A stretch of DNA of 64,000 nucleotides from 55-13 sp037190145 (GCA_037190145.1 JBBCJU010000010.1:62001-126000); one strand, 5' to 3'. Positions 31,876 to 41,564 are shown, counted from the stretch's first letter. Notes: generated by a model from the letters alone, not told the origin. Program-made: numbers and translations.

Positions 31876-33873
31876 ATGCCACACCACTCCCCTCTCCCGC
31901 TTGACTACTCTGTCCGCGTCCACGGCGGCGTTCTTGGCAAAGTCATAGGTGTCTATCTTGGCCGCCCCTTCGAGCAGTGGTCGCATAAGGCGATCATGGA
32001 GAAGTTTGGTGAGATCGACTTCTATGTGAACGAGAAAGCCGGTGTGCCAATCGTGGTGGCCGATGACGATATCTCCGGCACCTTCACCTTCCTGCGAGCC
32101 TTGGAGGATAACGATTTCGATCCTAACCTCACGGCTGAACAGATCGGTGAAACTTGGCTGAACTACATCATTGAGGATCGGACGATTCTTTGGTGGGGCG
32201 GGCGTTCTAGTTCCACAGAACACACCGCTTATCTCAATCTTAAAAAAGGTATCAAAGCTCCTCGCTCAGGTTCTATAGAACTGAACGGCAAAACCGTTGC
32301 CGAGCAGATCGGGGCGCAGATTTTCATCGACGGCTGGGGGTTGATCCATCCGAACGATCCCGAAGCCGCCGCCGACTGGGCTCGCCGGGCGGCATCTGTG
32401 AGCCACGATGGCGAGGCAATCTATGGTGCGCAGGTCATCGCCGCTATGGTCGCCGGAGCGTTTGGTGAGCATGACCTCTACAAGCTCCAAGACATCGCCC
32501 TCGCCCAAATCCCTCCCGATTGCCAAATCCGTAGATTGGTGGAAGATGTCCGCGAGCTTGTAGAGACGTATCCAGACTGGAAAGAGGGCTTCGCCGAACT
32601 CGACCGAACCTACGGTTATGGGGTTTACACCAGCAACTGCCACATCATCCCCAACCACGGCCTCATCCACTTCGCCTTGCTTCACGGGAAGGGAGATTTC
32701 CAGCATTCCATGAAGGTCGTCAACACCTGTGGTTGGGACACTGACTGCAATGCGGGCAACCTGGGGTGCATCCTCGGCGTGCGGAGTGGACAAAACTACT
32801 TCTGGCAAAGCCATCCATCATTTTTGGACCCGTTTGCGGGGCGTGTGATTATTCCAACGGCTGATGGGGGTGGCTATGCCACCAACACGGAAACCCTCAC
32901 AAAGCACGTTGTCCACGCTGCCAAGAGTCTTAGGGGAATAACATCCGCTCGGCCCGTTCACCAGTTGGTGACGGCGAGAGATGTTCAACAAGATCGATTC
33001 TGGGCTCCGACATTCATTGAGCCTCATGACCTCGGCGACTCTGGATATGGGATACAGGGGTCACCAGGGGTTTATCCTGGGCAGACGGTAACGATCCAGC
33101 CCAAGTTGCTTGACGACATAAGCTTCACGTTTTATGCTCGCCGATATCGAGCCGATGGGAGTTCCGAGGAGATACTGGGCCCCTCAAGAACCTTTGAAAG
33201 GTTTGCCAACGAAAAGCTTTCTTGGCAAATAGGCGGCGACGCTAGTCAACCGATCCATGAGATTGGGCTCTATCCACACGATGGCGGCAGTGATGTTCCG
33301 TTCAGCCAAAGCGGGGGAGCAATACCTCCTGAGATTTTTGTAGAAGGGGTACCGACTTGTACATTCGAGCGACCAGCCGACGGGGGCTCGATGTGGCTCC
33401 GCCAGTGGGTGAATGGGCTCTCGATCCTCCGTGATTGGAGTGGGATGGATTGTATTCAGAATGAGGGGACGGGGTTGGCGATGATAGGTTGCCGGGAGTG
33501 GCAGAACTACCGAGCCTCCGCCAAGATCACTTTTGAAGCGGCAAAGCAGTCGGGGCTAGCGGTTCATGTGCAAGGGATGCGTAGGTTCTACGCACTTGTG
33601 CTAGAACCTGGAAAACTGAAGCTCATAAAGGCCCGAGATGGCCATCACGAGTTGGCGGCAATGGACTTTACTTGGGAGTTTGATGAGACCCATGAGCTTG
33701 CGATTGAGGTCCGCACTCATTCAGGTTCTGTAGAACTTACGGGATACATTGATGGGAAGTTAGCTTTGCAACACACGGATTCCACAAAATCTTTAGTAGA
33801 AGGTGCCATTGGCATTGTTTTAACAGAAGGGCGAGCCAGGGTCCCCCAAGTAAAAATCTGCCCCCTTCCTTGA
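31876..33873 (+). CDS. ADP-ribosylglycohydrolase-family protein with a C-terminal beta domain
   Basis: The first half (about 1-345) matches ADP-ribosylglycohydrolases, Mg-dependent enzymes that remove ADP-ribose: Asp63-65 in DDDISGT, SHDGEAIYGA (176-185) and GWDTDCNAGN (286-295) with Asp288/Asp290. The second half (345-665) is a different, beta-rich domain with concanavalin/laminin-G-like traits (GLAVHVQGMRRFYALVLEPGKLKLIK). In related genomes such proteins are linked with carbohydrate or nucleoside use. No signal peptide is present, so the acceptor could be cytoplasmic. The fusion is uncommon among simple DraG proteins. Confidence 0.75.
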   Translation: MPHHSPLPLDYSVRVHGGVLGKVIGVYLGRPFEQWSHKAIMEKFGEIDFYVNEKAGVPIVVADDDISGTFTFLRALEDNDFDPNLTAEQIGETWLNYIIEDRTILWWGGRSSSTEHTAYLNLKKGIKAPRSGSIELNGKTVAEQIGAQIFIDGWGLIHPNDPEAAADWARRAASVSHDGEAIYGAQVIAAMVAGAFGEHDLYKLQDIALAQIPPDCQIRRLVEDVRELVETYPDWKEGFAELDRTYGYGVYTSNCHIIPNHGLIHFALLHGKGDFQHSMKVVNTCGWDTDCNAGNLGCILGVRSGQNYFWQSHPSFLDPFAGRVIIPTADGGGYATNTETLTKHVVHAAKSLRGITSARPVHQLVTARDVQQDRFWAPTFIEPHDLGDSGYGIQGSPGVYPGQTVTIQPKLLDDISFTFYARRYRADGSSEEILGPSRTFERFANEKLSWQIGGDASQPIHEIGLYPHDGGSDVPFSQSGGAIPPEIFVEGVPTCTFERPADGGSMWLRQWVNGLSILRDWSGMDCIQNEGTGLAMIGCREWQNYRASAKITFEAAKQSGLAVHVQGMRRFYALVLEPGKLKLIKARDGHHELAAMDFTWEFDETHELAIEVRTHSGSVELTGYIDGKLALQHTDSTKSLVEGAIGIVLTEGRARVPQVKICPLP

Positions 33874-33930
33874 GGTTGGAAATGATCTTGAGAATATTCT
33901 GGAAACCCTCGATTTAGGTTCTAAGGAAGG

Positions 33931-35343
33931 TTAACCTCTACGCTTGGTTGCGGGCTTTGGTTTAGATCGGCTGGGTAGCGGTTTCTCCGGTTCCACAATC
34001 TCAATGGTGGTCCGATAGAGAGTTCCCCGAACGTAGGCCCTCAACTCCATTTTGCCTTTCTGGATAGGGCGCACGAGTCCACCTTGGTCTACCCAGCCAT
34101 CGCCAGTGCCAGACCAGATGACTTCCGTATTGGGGATTGCTCGACCCGCCTCATCAGTTACTGTAGCGACTCGATTGACGCCAATGGTCAGCTTCTCCGG
34201 AGCCTTGAGAAGCAGCGGAATAGAGACGACATCTGATTTCGGACCGAAGAGGGCAATCCCGTTTGCAACGGGGCGCTCTCTACCATCGCTGGGACGGTTC
34301 AAAGTATTGCCAAAGATGTTGATCGCGGAGCTTCCGCCACCATCCAAGTTGACGGCATCTACGCAACCTAGTTTTTGCATGATACGGGCGGTTTCTTCGA
34401 GGGTTGCTCCACTGGAGATTTTCTGCCGTCCATCAATGACCGCAATCCAGATATCTCCGTCGCCGGTTCTACCCATCGCGGTTCTTGGGTGGCGACGGTT
34501 TGTAAAGGCATCGTTGAACCCCTGCTTTGTGGCATCAACCGAAACTTGGCCAGAGCGGAGAAGGAACGGACCGCCTCCCATGGTTTGATTGATCTTTGTC
34601 CAATCAAATCCTTTTGTCTCAAACTTAATGGAAATGCGCTCGCCCGGAATCAGGTTTTGAACGAGACTGGTCTTGGTGCCGCTTAACACCAGAATGGCAT
34701 TGCCAGGTTGAATCGGCATCTTTGCCGCATCGCGGTAGATGTTCTCAAACGAACCAGAGAAGGTTCCGTTGGGCGACCAATCCACTTCATCCATCTTGAT
34801 AACCAGAGCTACGTTCGGAGTCCTGGAGATGGCAAACGAGGCGACATCTGTATAAAGAACCGCTTCATTGAGCGGACACTCTTCGTTGATTCCTTTCAAG
34901 GCAATCGTTTGTCCGGCAACTTGAACGCTTCCGGCAAAGTCGACCAGCCCCATTGCCGCATGGTTCGGGCCCCAGCCGAATACGGCACGGGGGAGAGTGG
35001 GTGTGCTCAGGAGTTGCCCATCACGGACCATTACGCCTAGCGGATCACCGGTGAAAGGGAAGAAGTCTCCGTTGATCGCAGCGATGGCGCCGGTGCGGTT
35101 CACCATTTCCGAAACCGTTTCTCGTCCTTTCGAGGTGGTTTCGTCAAAGATAACCCCTTTTCCGAGTTCACTTTTGAGCGACATTCCGGGGGCTCCCAAA
35201 CTAAATCGGATCGCATGAACAATACGAGGGAGAGCCAAGTCCACCTGCATCCGATACGTCACCCCTGGCGCGACAGATTTTTCCCAAACCTGAGCCTGAA
35301 CACTACCGGCGAGAAGAATTCCAAGAAGAGCAAATCGTTTCAT
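33931..35343 (-). CDS. Exported phosphodiester glycosidase (NAGPA domain)
   Basis: The start at 35343 gives an ATGA overlap with the upstream gene and places a signal peptide (MKRFALLGILLAGSVQAQ) first. The central region carries the NAGPA signature: AAINGDFFPF, GGPFLLRSG, NRRHPRTAMGRTGDGDIWIAVIDGR and VDAVNLDGGGSSA. This family uncaps phospho-GlcNAc or cleaves sugar-phosphodiesters and is frequent in cell-wall gene sets. A C-terminal Ig-like region and a basic tail (KPKPATKRRG) follow. Coupling to an LD-carboxypeptidase suggests wall or exopolymer turnover. Confidence 0.85.
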   Translation of the reverse strand: MKRFALLGILLAGSVQAQVWEKSVAPGVTYRMQVDLALPRIVHAIRFSLGAPGMSLKSELGKGVIFDETTSKGRETVSEMVNRTGAIAAINGDFFPFTGDPLGVMVRDGQLLSTPTLPRAVFGWGPNHAAMGLVDFAGSVQVAGQTIALKGINEECPLNEAVLYTDVASFAISRTPNVALVIKMDEVDWSPNGTFSGSFENIYRDAAKMPIQPGNAILVLSGTKTSLVQNLIPGERISIKFETKGFDWTKINQTMGGGPFLLRSGQVSVDATKQGFNDAFTNRRHPRTAMGRTGDGDIWIAVIDGRQKISSGATLEETARIMQKLGCVDAVNLDGGGSSAINIFGNTLNRPSDGRERPVANGIALFGPKSDVVSIPLLLKAPEKLTIGVNRVATVTDEAGRAIPNTEVIWSGTGDGWVDQGGLVRPIQKGKMELRAYVRGTLYRTTIEIVEPEKPLPSRSKPKPATKRRG

Positions 35344-36275
35344 GAGCAATGTCCCTCAAGATAGGTCAACGTTCCTTTATCAGCATCTAAGCGCGCTCTC
35401 ACTCCAAGCGGTAAGGAAAGCATATTTGCGTTGTGCCCAAAAGGAAACTCCACCATCATCGGAATTCCTAGTGAGGATAATCGTTCAGTTACAATTTCTC
35501 GCCAAGGTTTGCCGCCAATGCCTTCGCCGTTACGATTATCCGTTCGCGTCATCTCGCCAAAAACAATCCCGGCGGCTTTTTGGATGATCCCAGTATTGAG
35601 GAGATGAGTCAGCATCGCATCCACCCGATGAGGATCTTCATCGACATCCTCGATGATCAAAATGCGGTTTTCGGCGTCGATTGGGTTGGGAGTACTGATA
35701 CTGTCGCAGATGAGGCAAAGGCAGCCGCCCACAACATTCCCCTCACTTGTTCCTCCAACAATCGTTTGCCCACCAGGAGCTGCCTCGAGAATAGGGTTTT
35801 CTCCGCGTAAAACGGCCCGTAGAGAGTCATATACCCATGGTTCACGAGGATTGGTTAGGGTGAGGGCCATGGGCGCATGGACGGTCACCAGGCCACGATT
35901 GTTTAGTGCGATGTGAAGGGTGGTGATATCGCTGAAGCCTAAAAATAGCTTGTTTGCCTGTACGATGGCGTCGAGATCCAGATAGGGGAAGAGGCGCGCG
36001 CATCCATAGCCTCCGCGAGAGCAGAGAACCGCCTTTACATTTGGGTCTAGGAAGGCGTCCATCAGATCCGAGGCACGATCTTGATCATTTCCCGCAAGAT
36101 GAAAATCGGAGTCAAAGCAATGCGCTGAAAACTCAACCCGATAGCCTTCTTCTTCCAACAGCTTCCGAGTGAAATCCGTCTTGTCTTGGGTCAGAGAAGA
36201 AGCCGGAGAGACCATGCGAATGGTGTCTCCAGGTTGCAGAGCGGGGGGCTTGATGGGCGCTTCCGTGCGAGCCAT
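35340..36275 (-). CDS. LD-carboxypeptidase (S66 family)
   Basis: S66 enzymes remove the terminal D-residue of tetrapeptides during peptidoglycan recycling, or inactivate microcin C (MccF). The 311-residue product has the nucleophile Ser115 in GFSDITTL, the oxyanion-side RGGYGCARL and the downstream IEDVDEDPHR and FPFGHN segments that carry the Glu and His of the triad. No signal peptide is seen, so it is cytoplasmic and LdcA-like. The stop overlaps the NAGPA start by 4 bases. A TAGAAT box lies five bases before the ATG. Confidence 0.88.
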   Translation of the reverse strand: MARTEAPIKPPALQPGDTIRMVSPASSLTQDKTDFTRKLLEEEGYRVEFSAHCFDSDFHLAGNDQDRASDLMDAFLDPNVKAVLCSRGGYGCARLFPYLDLDAIVQANKLFLGFSDITTLHIALNNRGLVTVHAPMALTLTNPREPWVYDSLRAVLRGENPILEAAPGGQTIVGGTSEGNVVGGCLCLICDSISTPNPIDAENRILIIEDVDEDPHRVDAMLTHLLNTGIIQKAAGIVFGEMTRTDNRNGEGIGGKPWREIVTERLSSLGIPMMVEFPFGHNANMLSLPLGVRARLDADKGTLTYLEGHCS

Positions 36276-36280
36276 TGCTT

Positions 36281-36286
36281 ATTCTA
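36281..36286 (-). promoter_or_regulatory. -10 box, leaderless layout, LD-carboxypeptidase
   Basis: Reading leftward, TAGAAT ends five bases before the ATG at 36275. It lies at the very end of the caspase gene. Confidence 0.45.
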
Positions 36287-39200
36287 TCCGCCCTCTCCTC
36301 CGGGATACCGACCCATTAGGTACCTCGCCTGGCCCTTTGCATCCATCAATAGAAATCCTTGGAAGCTTGTTTTGAAGGCGGGGAGTTTGGAGTAAAGAGC
36401 GGGCGGGGCAATCTTGCCCGTGATGGTCCATTCCTTGCCTTCATCTTTCAGCGATGCACGTAGATTTCCGTACTCATCAACTTTGCCGACAATCGGTCGT
36501 CCCGTTCCGGCTTTAACCGAACTCCCCGTCACGTTTCCACTGGAATCGATGGTGAGACTAAGCGAACCCTGCTCAAACTGTGGAATGTATTCGAACTCCA
36601 AAGTGTCCAGCTCAATCTTCCCGGCAAACTGAGCCACTTTGGCTTGAGGCCCGTAATGGATTTTTGCGTAGATAGGATTGCCGTATCCGGAAAGCGAAAT
36701 GTTATGGGCAAGGTCATTCGCTTTGTCAAACTCTTTTTGAGCGATTAGTCTTTGAAAATAGATTTCGGTGGCTTTTGCTTGAAGAAAAAAGAATCCTTGT
36801 TGTCTTAGCAATACATTCTGCTCTAGGATTTGGGTGGCTGTATCCCAGTCTCCAAGCTCCACCGAAGCCAAGGCAAGCCAATGCATAGCGCTCGGACTAT
36901 CCGCATACTTTTTTGCGAGCAATTTCAGATCAGGTTTTTCCCCTGACTTAACCTTTAAGTAAATCCGATAAGTGTCGGAAGCCGGCCCAAATGTGGGTGA
37001 GGGTTCGCCTTTTGGCAAGAGCGACTTTGCTTTTTCCAGGTCGCCTCGTGCAGCGTAGAACATGGAGATTAGCCACTGCGCATCCCTCTGGTCGGCGGAG
37101 GGCATACCCCCGAGCTTCCAAAGCTGTTCGACGCGTTTGACGTCATCCACTTGTAGGGCGATAAACAGATAAGGAGCACGTAAGAGAGGATCGAGGGTTC
37201 CGTTATCCAGGCGTGGGCCAAGATACAGGTTGTACAGAGCCTGAGCTTGTTCTAGTTTTTCGGCATTGACGGCAAACTTGTTGAAGAGAATCCAGATGTG
37301 AGATTGGTAGCCAAATTTGTCAACTTCCGACGCCATGATGGCGGAGAAAGCAACCATAAACTGGCTGTACTGGTCCGCGGGCAAGGCTCCAATCGCAATA
37401 GAGTCATCAAAGATGCTATCCAGTATCTCCATGCACTCATACATGACCCAGAATTCATCATCTGAATAGACTTTGCTCTCATTGATGGCGGCTAAAAAGG
37501 AGGTTGGATCTTGGCCGGCTTTCTGAACCCAATCCTTAGCCAATCTCGCTTTCCAAGCAGCAGGCTTTTTATCGGCCAGGGCAATTATTTGGTCACCAAT
37601 CTGAACATATCGAGCACCGGCTATTCGAATGGTTCTAAGCAGCTCATCCGGATTCAGCTGTTTGGTTAGGGCTTGCTTCAGCGCGGCAATCATGTCATCT
37701 GGCCGTTGTGTTTCTTTGTAGTATTGGGCAAGCAGCAATGACCAGTAACCCTCCGTTGTATCGGGACTTCCGCTGATCTTTTGAAGGTAGGCCTCCATTT
37801 CGGAAACTCGATTGGTCTGGACTAGCGTGAGATAGATTTGAATGTGGATTAGACTGTTTGTCGGGTAATCCCCGGGCGCAACCAAGGCTTCTTCAAGTCG
37901 TGCTCGTGCGGTATCCCAGTCCGACTTTGCCGACGCGGCAATGCCCTCAAAGAAGAGTTTTGATCGTTTGGGCAGGTTTGATTGCTGAAGGACAAGATCT
38001 ATAAATTTTTGAGTGTCGTAGCTTGAACCATAGGTGTCAAGAGCAGGATAGGCCACTTGCAGAGTCCACTCGGTGGGTTGAAGACTCCAAAGCTTTTGGG
38101 CGGCCTCTACTCGGTCAGATGGACTGATTGATCGAGAGGGGCTGTAGAGCGTGGCAAGATATGTGAAAGCGTCGTCCTTATCTCCTTTACCAAGGTTCGC
38201 GAGAACCTTGGCCGCTTCAAAAGTGCGTCCTTCGGCAGAGAGGGAGAGAGAGTAGCAATATGCCGTTGCGGATTCCAGGGGCTGAAGGCCCTCCAACGAC
38301 TTGAAGACTTCAATGGCCTCTGCATGCCGCTCTTGCTCAACCAGCCGAATACCAACTTGGTTGAGATAATCCGCGTACTCCTTTTGGCTGAGGCGCTCAC
38401 CCTCTGCCAAGAGATCAGATAGTTTGAGCCGAACCTGGGCCTTTGATTGAAAAAGCCCAAGAGCAACATCCATGGTTGGATCTGCCCAACCTGCAGGATT
38501 TTGGGGCTTAGTGGGATAGTCACGAACCGTATAATCGCGAACCTTTTGTCCAACATCCTTAAAGACCGAAGAAGCCCACAGAGTTCCGGTTGCCGGTGAG
38601 GGCAACTCTGACGATTTTAAGCTCCTTAGAAGGTAACTGGTGAATACGCCATGGCCTAGCCTTGGGTATTCGTAGGAGCGTTCTCCAGGCTCACAACTAA
38701 GCATAACGGCGATGTTTGCTTCTCGTCCCAACTGACGGAACTCACTACCAAAAGTGTTTTTCTCTCCACCTCGGCAAGCATCCACGATGACGAGAACATT
38801 TCTCAGACCCGCTTTCACGAAGCTCTCCACAATGCTTTTCACGCTTTGACCGGATCGTTCTGCCTCTTCCACCGTCGCATCCGTGGGCATGAGAAAGTCG
38901 CCCTTGGGGGTTCCGATCCCGTGGCCGGAGAAGTAGAAGATAAAAAGATCGCCCTTGTTCAGGCGCTTGTCTTGAAGTTTGCGATTCAACGCATCTTGAA
39001 TCTGGTCAACGGTTGGCTTTTGAGTGGATTCTGGGCTGTCGGTCAGGAGTTCTATGGAATCTGAGGCAAATCCAAATCTCTCTTTGAGAACACCAGCAAA
39101 AGCTTCTGCATCCTTCGCGGCAAAATTAAGCTTCCCCAGAGTCTTGTAGTCGCTCGCACCAATGACCATCGCCCATTTGTTAGGGGGGGTAAAGGGTAAC

Positions 39201-39292
39201 TCACGGGGCGGCATTTGCCCTTTTGTGATCTGCGCTTGGCAAAGGCAGATGAGAGTGAGAAAAAACCAGATACCAAGGAGCCTGCGAGGCAT
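36284..39292 (-). CDS. Caspase-family (C14) peptidase with TPR-like repeats, exported
   Basis: From the ATG at 39292 the product has 1002 residues. A signal-like helix (residues 5-20) is followed by a caspase p20-type domain (about 38-270) with His124 in YFSGHG and Cys173 in VDACRGG, the catalytic dyad. The rest, about 270-900, consists of helical repeats with TPR character, and the end (about 900-1002) is beta-rich. Bacterial caspase-like proteins cleave after basic residues and act in signalling or programmed death. Export makes a periplasmic or surface role likely. Longer starts to 39361 lack family similarity. Confidence 0.82.
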   Translation of the reverse strand: MPRRLLGIWFFLTLICLCQAQITKGQMPPRELPFTPPNKWAMVIGASDYKTLGKLNFAAKDAEAFAGVLKERFGFASDSIELLTDSPESTQKPTVDQIQDALNRKLQDKRLNKGDLFIFYFSGHGIGTPKGDFLMPTDATVEEAERSGQSVKSIVESFVKAGLRNVLVIVDACRGGEKNTFGSEFRQLGREANIAVMLSCEPGERSYEYPRLGHGVFTSYLLRSLKSSELPSPATGTLWASSVFKDVGQKVRDYTVRDYPTKPQNPAGWADPTMDVALGLFQSKAQVRLKLSDLLAEGERLSQKEYADYLNQVGIRLVEQERHAEAIEVFKSLEGLQPLESATAYCYSLSLSAEGRTFEAAKVLANLGKGDKDDAFTYLATLYSPSRSISPSDRVEAAQKLWSLQPTEWTLQVAYPALDTYGSSYDTQKFIDLVLQQSNLPKRSKLFFEGIAASAKSDWDTARARLEEALVAPGDYPTNSLIHIQIYLTLVQTNRVSEMEAYLQKISGSPDTTEGYWSLLLAQYYKETQRPDDMIAALKQALTKQLNPDELLRTIRIAGARYVQIGDQIIALADKKPAAWKARLAKDWVQKAGQDPTSFLAAINESKVYSDDEFWVMYECMEILDSIFDDSIAIGALPADQYSQFMVAFSAIMASEVDKFGYQSHIWILFNKFAVNAEKLEQAQALYNLYLGPRLDNGTLDPLLRAPYLFIALQVDDVKRVEQLWKLGGMPSADQRDAQWLISMFYAARGDLEKAKSLLPKGEPSPTFGPASDTYRIYLKVKSGEKPDLKLLAKKYADSPSAMHWLALASVELGDWDTATQILEQNVLLRQQGFFFLQAKATEIYFQRLIAQKEFDKANDLAHNISLSGYGNPIYAKIHYGPQAKVAQFAGKIELDTLEFEYIPQFEQGSLSLTIDSSGNVTGSSVKAGTGRPIVGKVDEYGNLRASLKDEGKEWTITGKIAPPALYSKLPAFKTSFQGFLLMDAKGQARYLMGRYPGGEGG

Positions 39293-39368
39293 GTCGATAG
39301 TTATACGCCCAACCACCTTCTTAGTATCGGTAAATAGAGGACCTTCCCTGGCACAAACCATCCAGGGG

Positions 39369-40169
39369 CTACTGGTGGAGGAAGCCTTGGGAGCGGAGCC
39401 ATTCCAATAGGTTTTCTCTCCCCGTCATATGATTCAAATCCACTCTGCGCCCTGATCGTGCTGACCAGGTGAAATCGCCCTTCATCTGCTCAGACTCATA
39501 GAACTGGCGCATCCGCTCATCGTATTCATCTACCGAGACGTCTTGGTTGTAGGTCTCCCTGAACCACACGGAGTCTTGGCCTAGCCGAGGTTTGATCTTG
39601 GCCGTCATGGGTTCGGCGGGCCAGCCCACGCAAAGTCCGAAGAGACCGAAGGTTCCTTGTGGCAAATTCAAAAACTGTTTGACGCCTTCTGCATCATTGC
39701 GAAGTCCGCCGATGTAGCAGATGCCCAACCCCAAAGATTCGGCCGCGCAGACCATGCGCTCGGCGGCAAGCGCTGCATCCACCGCAGCCATGATGAAGAA
39801 TTCTGCATAACCCAAGCCTTGGCAGTTTTCGTCGGTCAGCTTGGCGGCTTGGCGAAGGCGATAATGGTCGGCCAGGAAGCAGAAATAGGTGGCGCAAGTT
39901 TTGATCTGTTTCTGATCTCCGCATAACTGGGCAATCTCTTCCAGACGCGCTGGATCCTGCACGCTGACCACACTCCAAAGCTGAAGGTTGCTGCTGGTCG
40001 CCGCGCTTTGAGCCGCGGCGATTAGGGCCTGAAGCATTTCCTCCGGAACAGGATCGGGACGGAAGCGCCGAACAGAACGGTGATTGAGGAACTTGCTGAT
40101 CTCGGGAAGGTTGGGTGGAGGGGTGCCGTAACGTTGGGCCCAGGCGTCGGCGGGAGATTCGTCAAACAT
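39369..40169 (-). CDS. NfsA-like FMN-dependent nitroreductase
   Basis: The 266-residue product has the nitroreductase fold: FLNHRSVRRFRPDPVPEEMLQALIAAAQSAATSSNLQ binds FMN phosphate, and AESLGLGICYIGGLRND and GLCVGWPAE match the second FMN segment. The C-terminal extension KPRLGQDSVWFRETYN is typical of the NfsA/FRP group, which uses NADPH. Oxygen-insensitive reduction of nitro compounds or quinones is expected. It has its own TAGAAT box six bases upstream. Confidence 0.9.
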   Translation of the reverse strand: MFDESPADAWAQRYGTPPPNLPEISKFLNHRSVRRFRPDPVPEEMLQALIAAAQSAATSSNLQLWSVVSVQDPARLEEIAQLCGDQKQIKTCATYFCFLADHYRLRQAAKLTDENCQGLGYAEFFIMAAVDAALAAERMVCAAESLGLGICYIGGLRNDAEGVKQFLNLPQGTFGLFGLCVGWPAEPMTAKIKPRLGQDSVWFRETYNQDVSVDEYDERMRQFYESEQMKGDFTWSARSGRRVDLNHMTGRENLLEWLRSQGFLHQ

Positions 40170-40175
40170 AACCTC

Positions 40176-40181
40176 ATTCTA
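40176..40181 (-). promoter_or_regulatory. -10 box, leaderless layout, nitroreductase
   Basis: TAGAAT (reading leftward) ends six bases before the ATG at 40169; TTGCAC (40205-40200) lies 18 bases further upstream. Confidence 0.5.
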
Positions 40182-40217
40182 GGTCCGCGCCGATTCCCAG
40201 TGCAACCGTCCGGCTCT

Positions 40218-40280
40218 GGTCTCCAACGTTCCGCCCAAGGTCTCCCCCATTCCCCCCGAGGTCGCCATCGTTCCCCCTGA
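40218..40280. repeat. Three tandem 21-bp repeats
   Basis: Units at 40218-40238, 40239-40259 and 40260-40280 share GGTCTCC....TTCC.CCC. They lie seven bases downstream of the fucosidase stop and upstream of the nitroreductase. The period is a multiple of three; read on the minus strand the frame repeats a seven-residue Gly/Thr pattern, open for 30 or so codons. Confidence 0.6.
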
Positions 40281-40286
40281 GGAGGT

Positions 40287-41564
40287 TTAGGTTCTGCCCG
40301 TGCTCAGAATGGTGGAAAATGGCTCCTCAAACTCCACTTTCACGACGGTGCAGTCTGGGTCGATCTCAGATGCGGGGAAGTCGATGTACAGGTTCCCGGG
40401 AACTTCGCTCCAATCGGCACTCCCGATTCGCCGATGATTGAGGGGCGTTCCTGAGCCGACCACCGTTGCGCTGCTTACCTTGCCGCGCACCCCTCGAACC
40501 ACGATTTGGTCAATAGGTTGGTCGAAAAAGTACAGGTATAGCGTTTTGCCATCTTTGGCTTGGGTGGTTGGGCCGTAGAAGAGCCCGGCGGGGAGGCCGG
40601 CACGGGTTCCGTAGATGGCTTCCGCATGTTTGTTCATCCATCGGCCAAGTCCCTCTAAACGATCAGCTTGCTCTGGTTGAAGGGAACCGTCTTCGTAGGG
40701 GCCTATATCCAGGAGGACGTTTCCGCCCATGCCGAAGCATTCCGCGCAGAGCCGGACGATTTGGCGGGTGGACTTGTGGTTTGTGTCTTTGCCTTGGTAG
40801 CCCCAAGAATCATTGATGGTGACGCAGAATTCCCACGGACCTTCGGGGGCTATCACGGGCTGTCCTTGCTCCGGCGTCGCGTAGTCTCCGTAGCCAAGCA
40901 TTCGGGAGTTCAGAATGACTTCGGGCTGCATCGCATGGAGCTCCTCGCGCAGTTCCTTCATCTTGAATTGTTCGGGATCGCGTTCCCAGTCTCCATCAAA
41001 CCACAGGAGATCGATCTTGCCGAATTGGGTGCAGAGTTCCTTTAATTGGGCTCGATGGAACCGCAGGAAATTCTCCCATCTTGTTGGATCCTCTTGTCCC
41101 TTGCGGGCGTAGCCAAACGAGTTCAGAGATTCGTCAGGATCATCCTGGTGGCGTTCTGGGCGGAGGGTGGCATAGTCGGGATGGCTCCAGTCCAGCTGGG
41201 AGTAGTAGAACCCCACCTTAAGGTTGTTTTTACGAAGGGCCTCGACATAGGGGGTGATGAGGTCTCTCCCCGCCGGGGTCTTCTTGACTACGCTCAAATC
41301 ATTGGCTTGGGTATCCCACAATGCCACGCCGTCATGATGCTTGGTCGTGAGGACCGCATACTTAGCTCCGGCGCGCCGGAAAAGATCTGCCCAGGCGTCT
41401 GGATCGTACTTTGCGGCGGTGAATCCGTCGAGTTGACGCATGTAGTCTTCATAGGAGACCTTCCCGTTATAAAACGCCCAAGACTCATCGATTCCATCTA
41501 CTGCGTAGATTCCGTAGTGGATGAAAATGCCGAGCTTTGCATCAAGGAACCAATCCTGCATCAT
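40287..41564 (-). CDS. Alpha-L-fucosidase, GH29 family
   Basis: The 425-residue product has the GH29 barrel: FHYG-like HYGIYAV, AKYAVLTTKHHDGVALWD, and the nucleophile Asp190 in IDLLWFDGDW. The C-terminal beta domain (about 335-425) fits the family. It cleaves alpha-L-fucosyl ends of glycans. No signal peptide is present, so it may act on imported oligosaccharides. Start is either of two adjacent ATGs (41564 or 41561). No transporter or other sugar gene adjoins it. Confidence 0.9.
   Translation of the reverse strand: MMQDWFLDAKLGIFIHYGIYAVDGIDESWAFYNGKVSYEDYMRQLDGFTAAKYDPDAWADLFRRAGAKYAVLTTKHHDGVALWDTQANDLSVVKKTPAGRDLITPYVEALRKNNLKVGFYYSQLDWSHPDYATLRPERHQDDPDESLNSFGYARKGQEDPTRWENFLRFHRAQLKELCTQFGKIDLLWFDGDWERDPEQFKMKELREELHAMQPEVILNSRMLGYGDYATPEQGQPVIAPEGPWEFCVTINDSWGYQGKDTNHKSTRQIVRLCAECFGMGGNVLLDIGPYEDGSLQPEQADRLEGLGRWMNKHAEAIYGTRAGLPAGLFYGPTTQAKDGKTLYLYFFDQPIDQIVVRGVRGKVSSATVVGSGTPLNHRRIGSADWSEVPGNLYIDFPASEIDPDCTVVKVEFEEPFSTILSTGRT

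Noticed and set aside
36279..39361. Frameshift between caspase and LD-carboxypeptidase genes
   Set aside because: Both frames have proper starts and stops, intact motifs and an 8-base gap.
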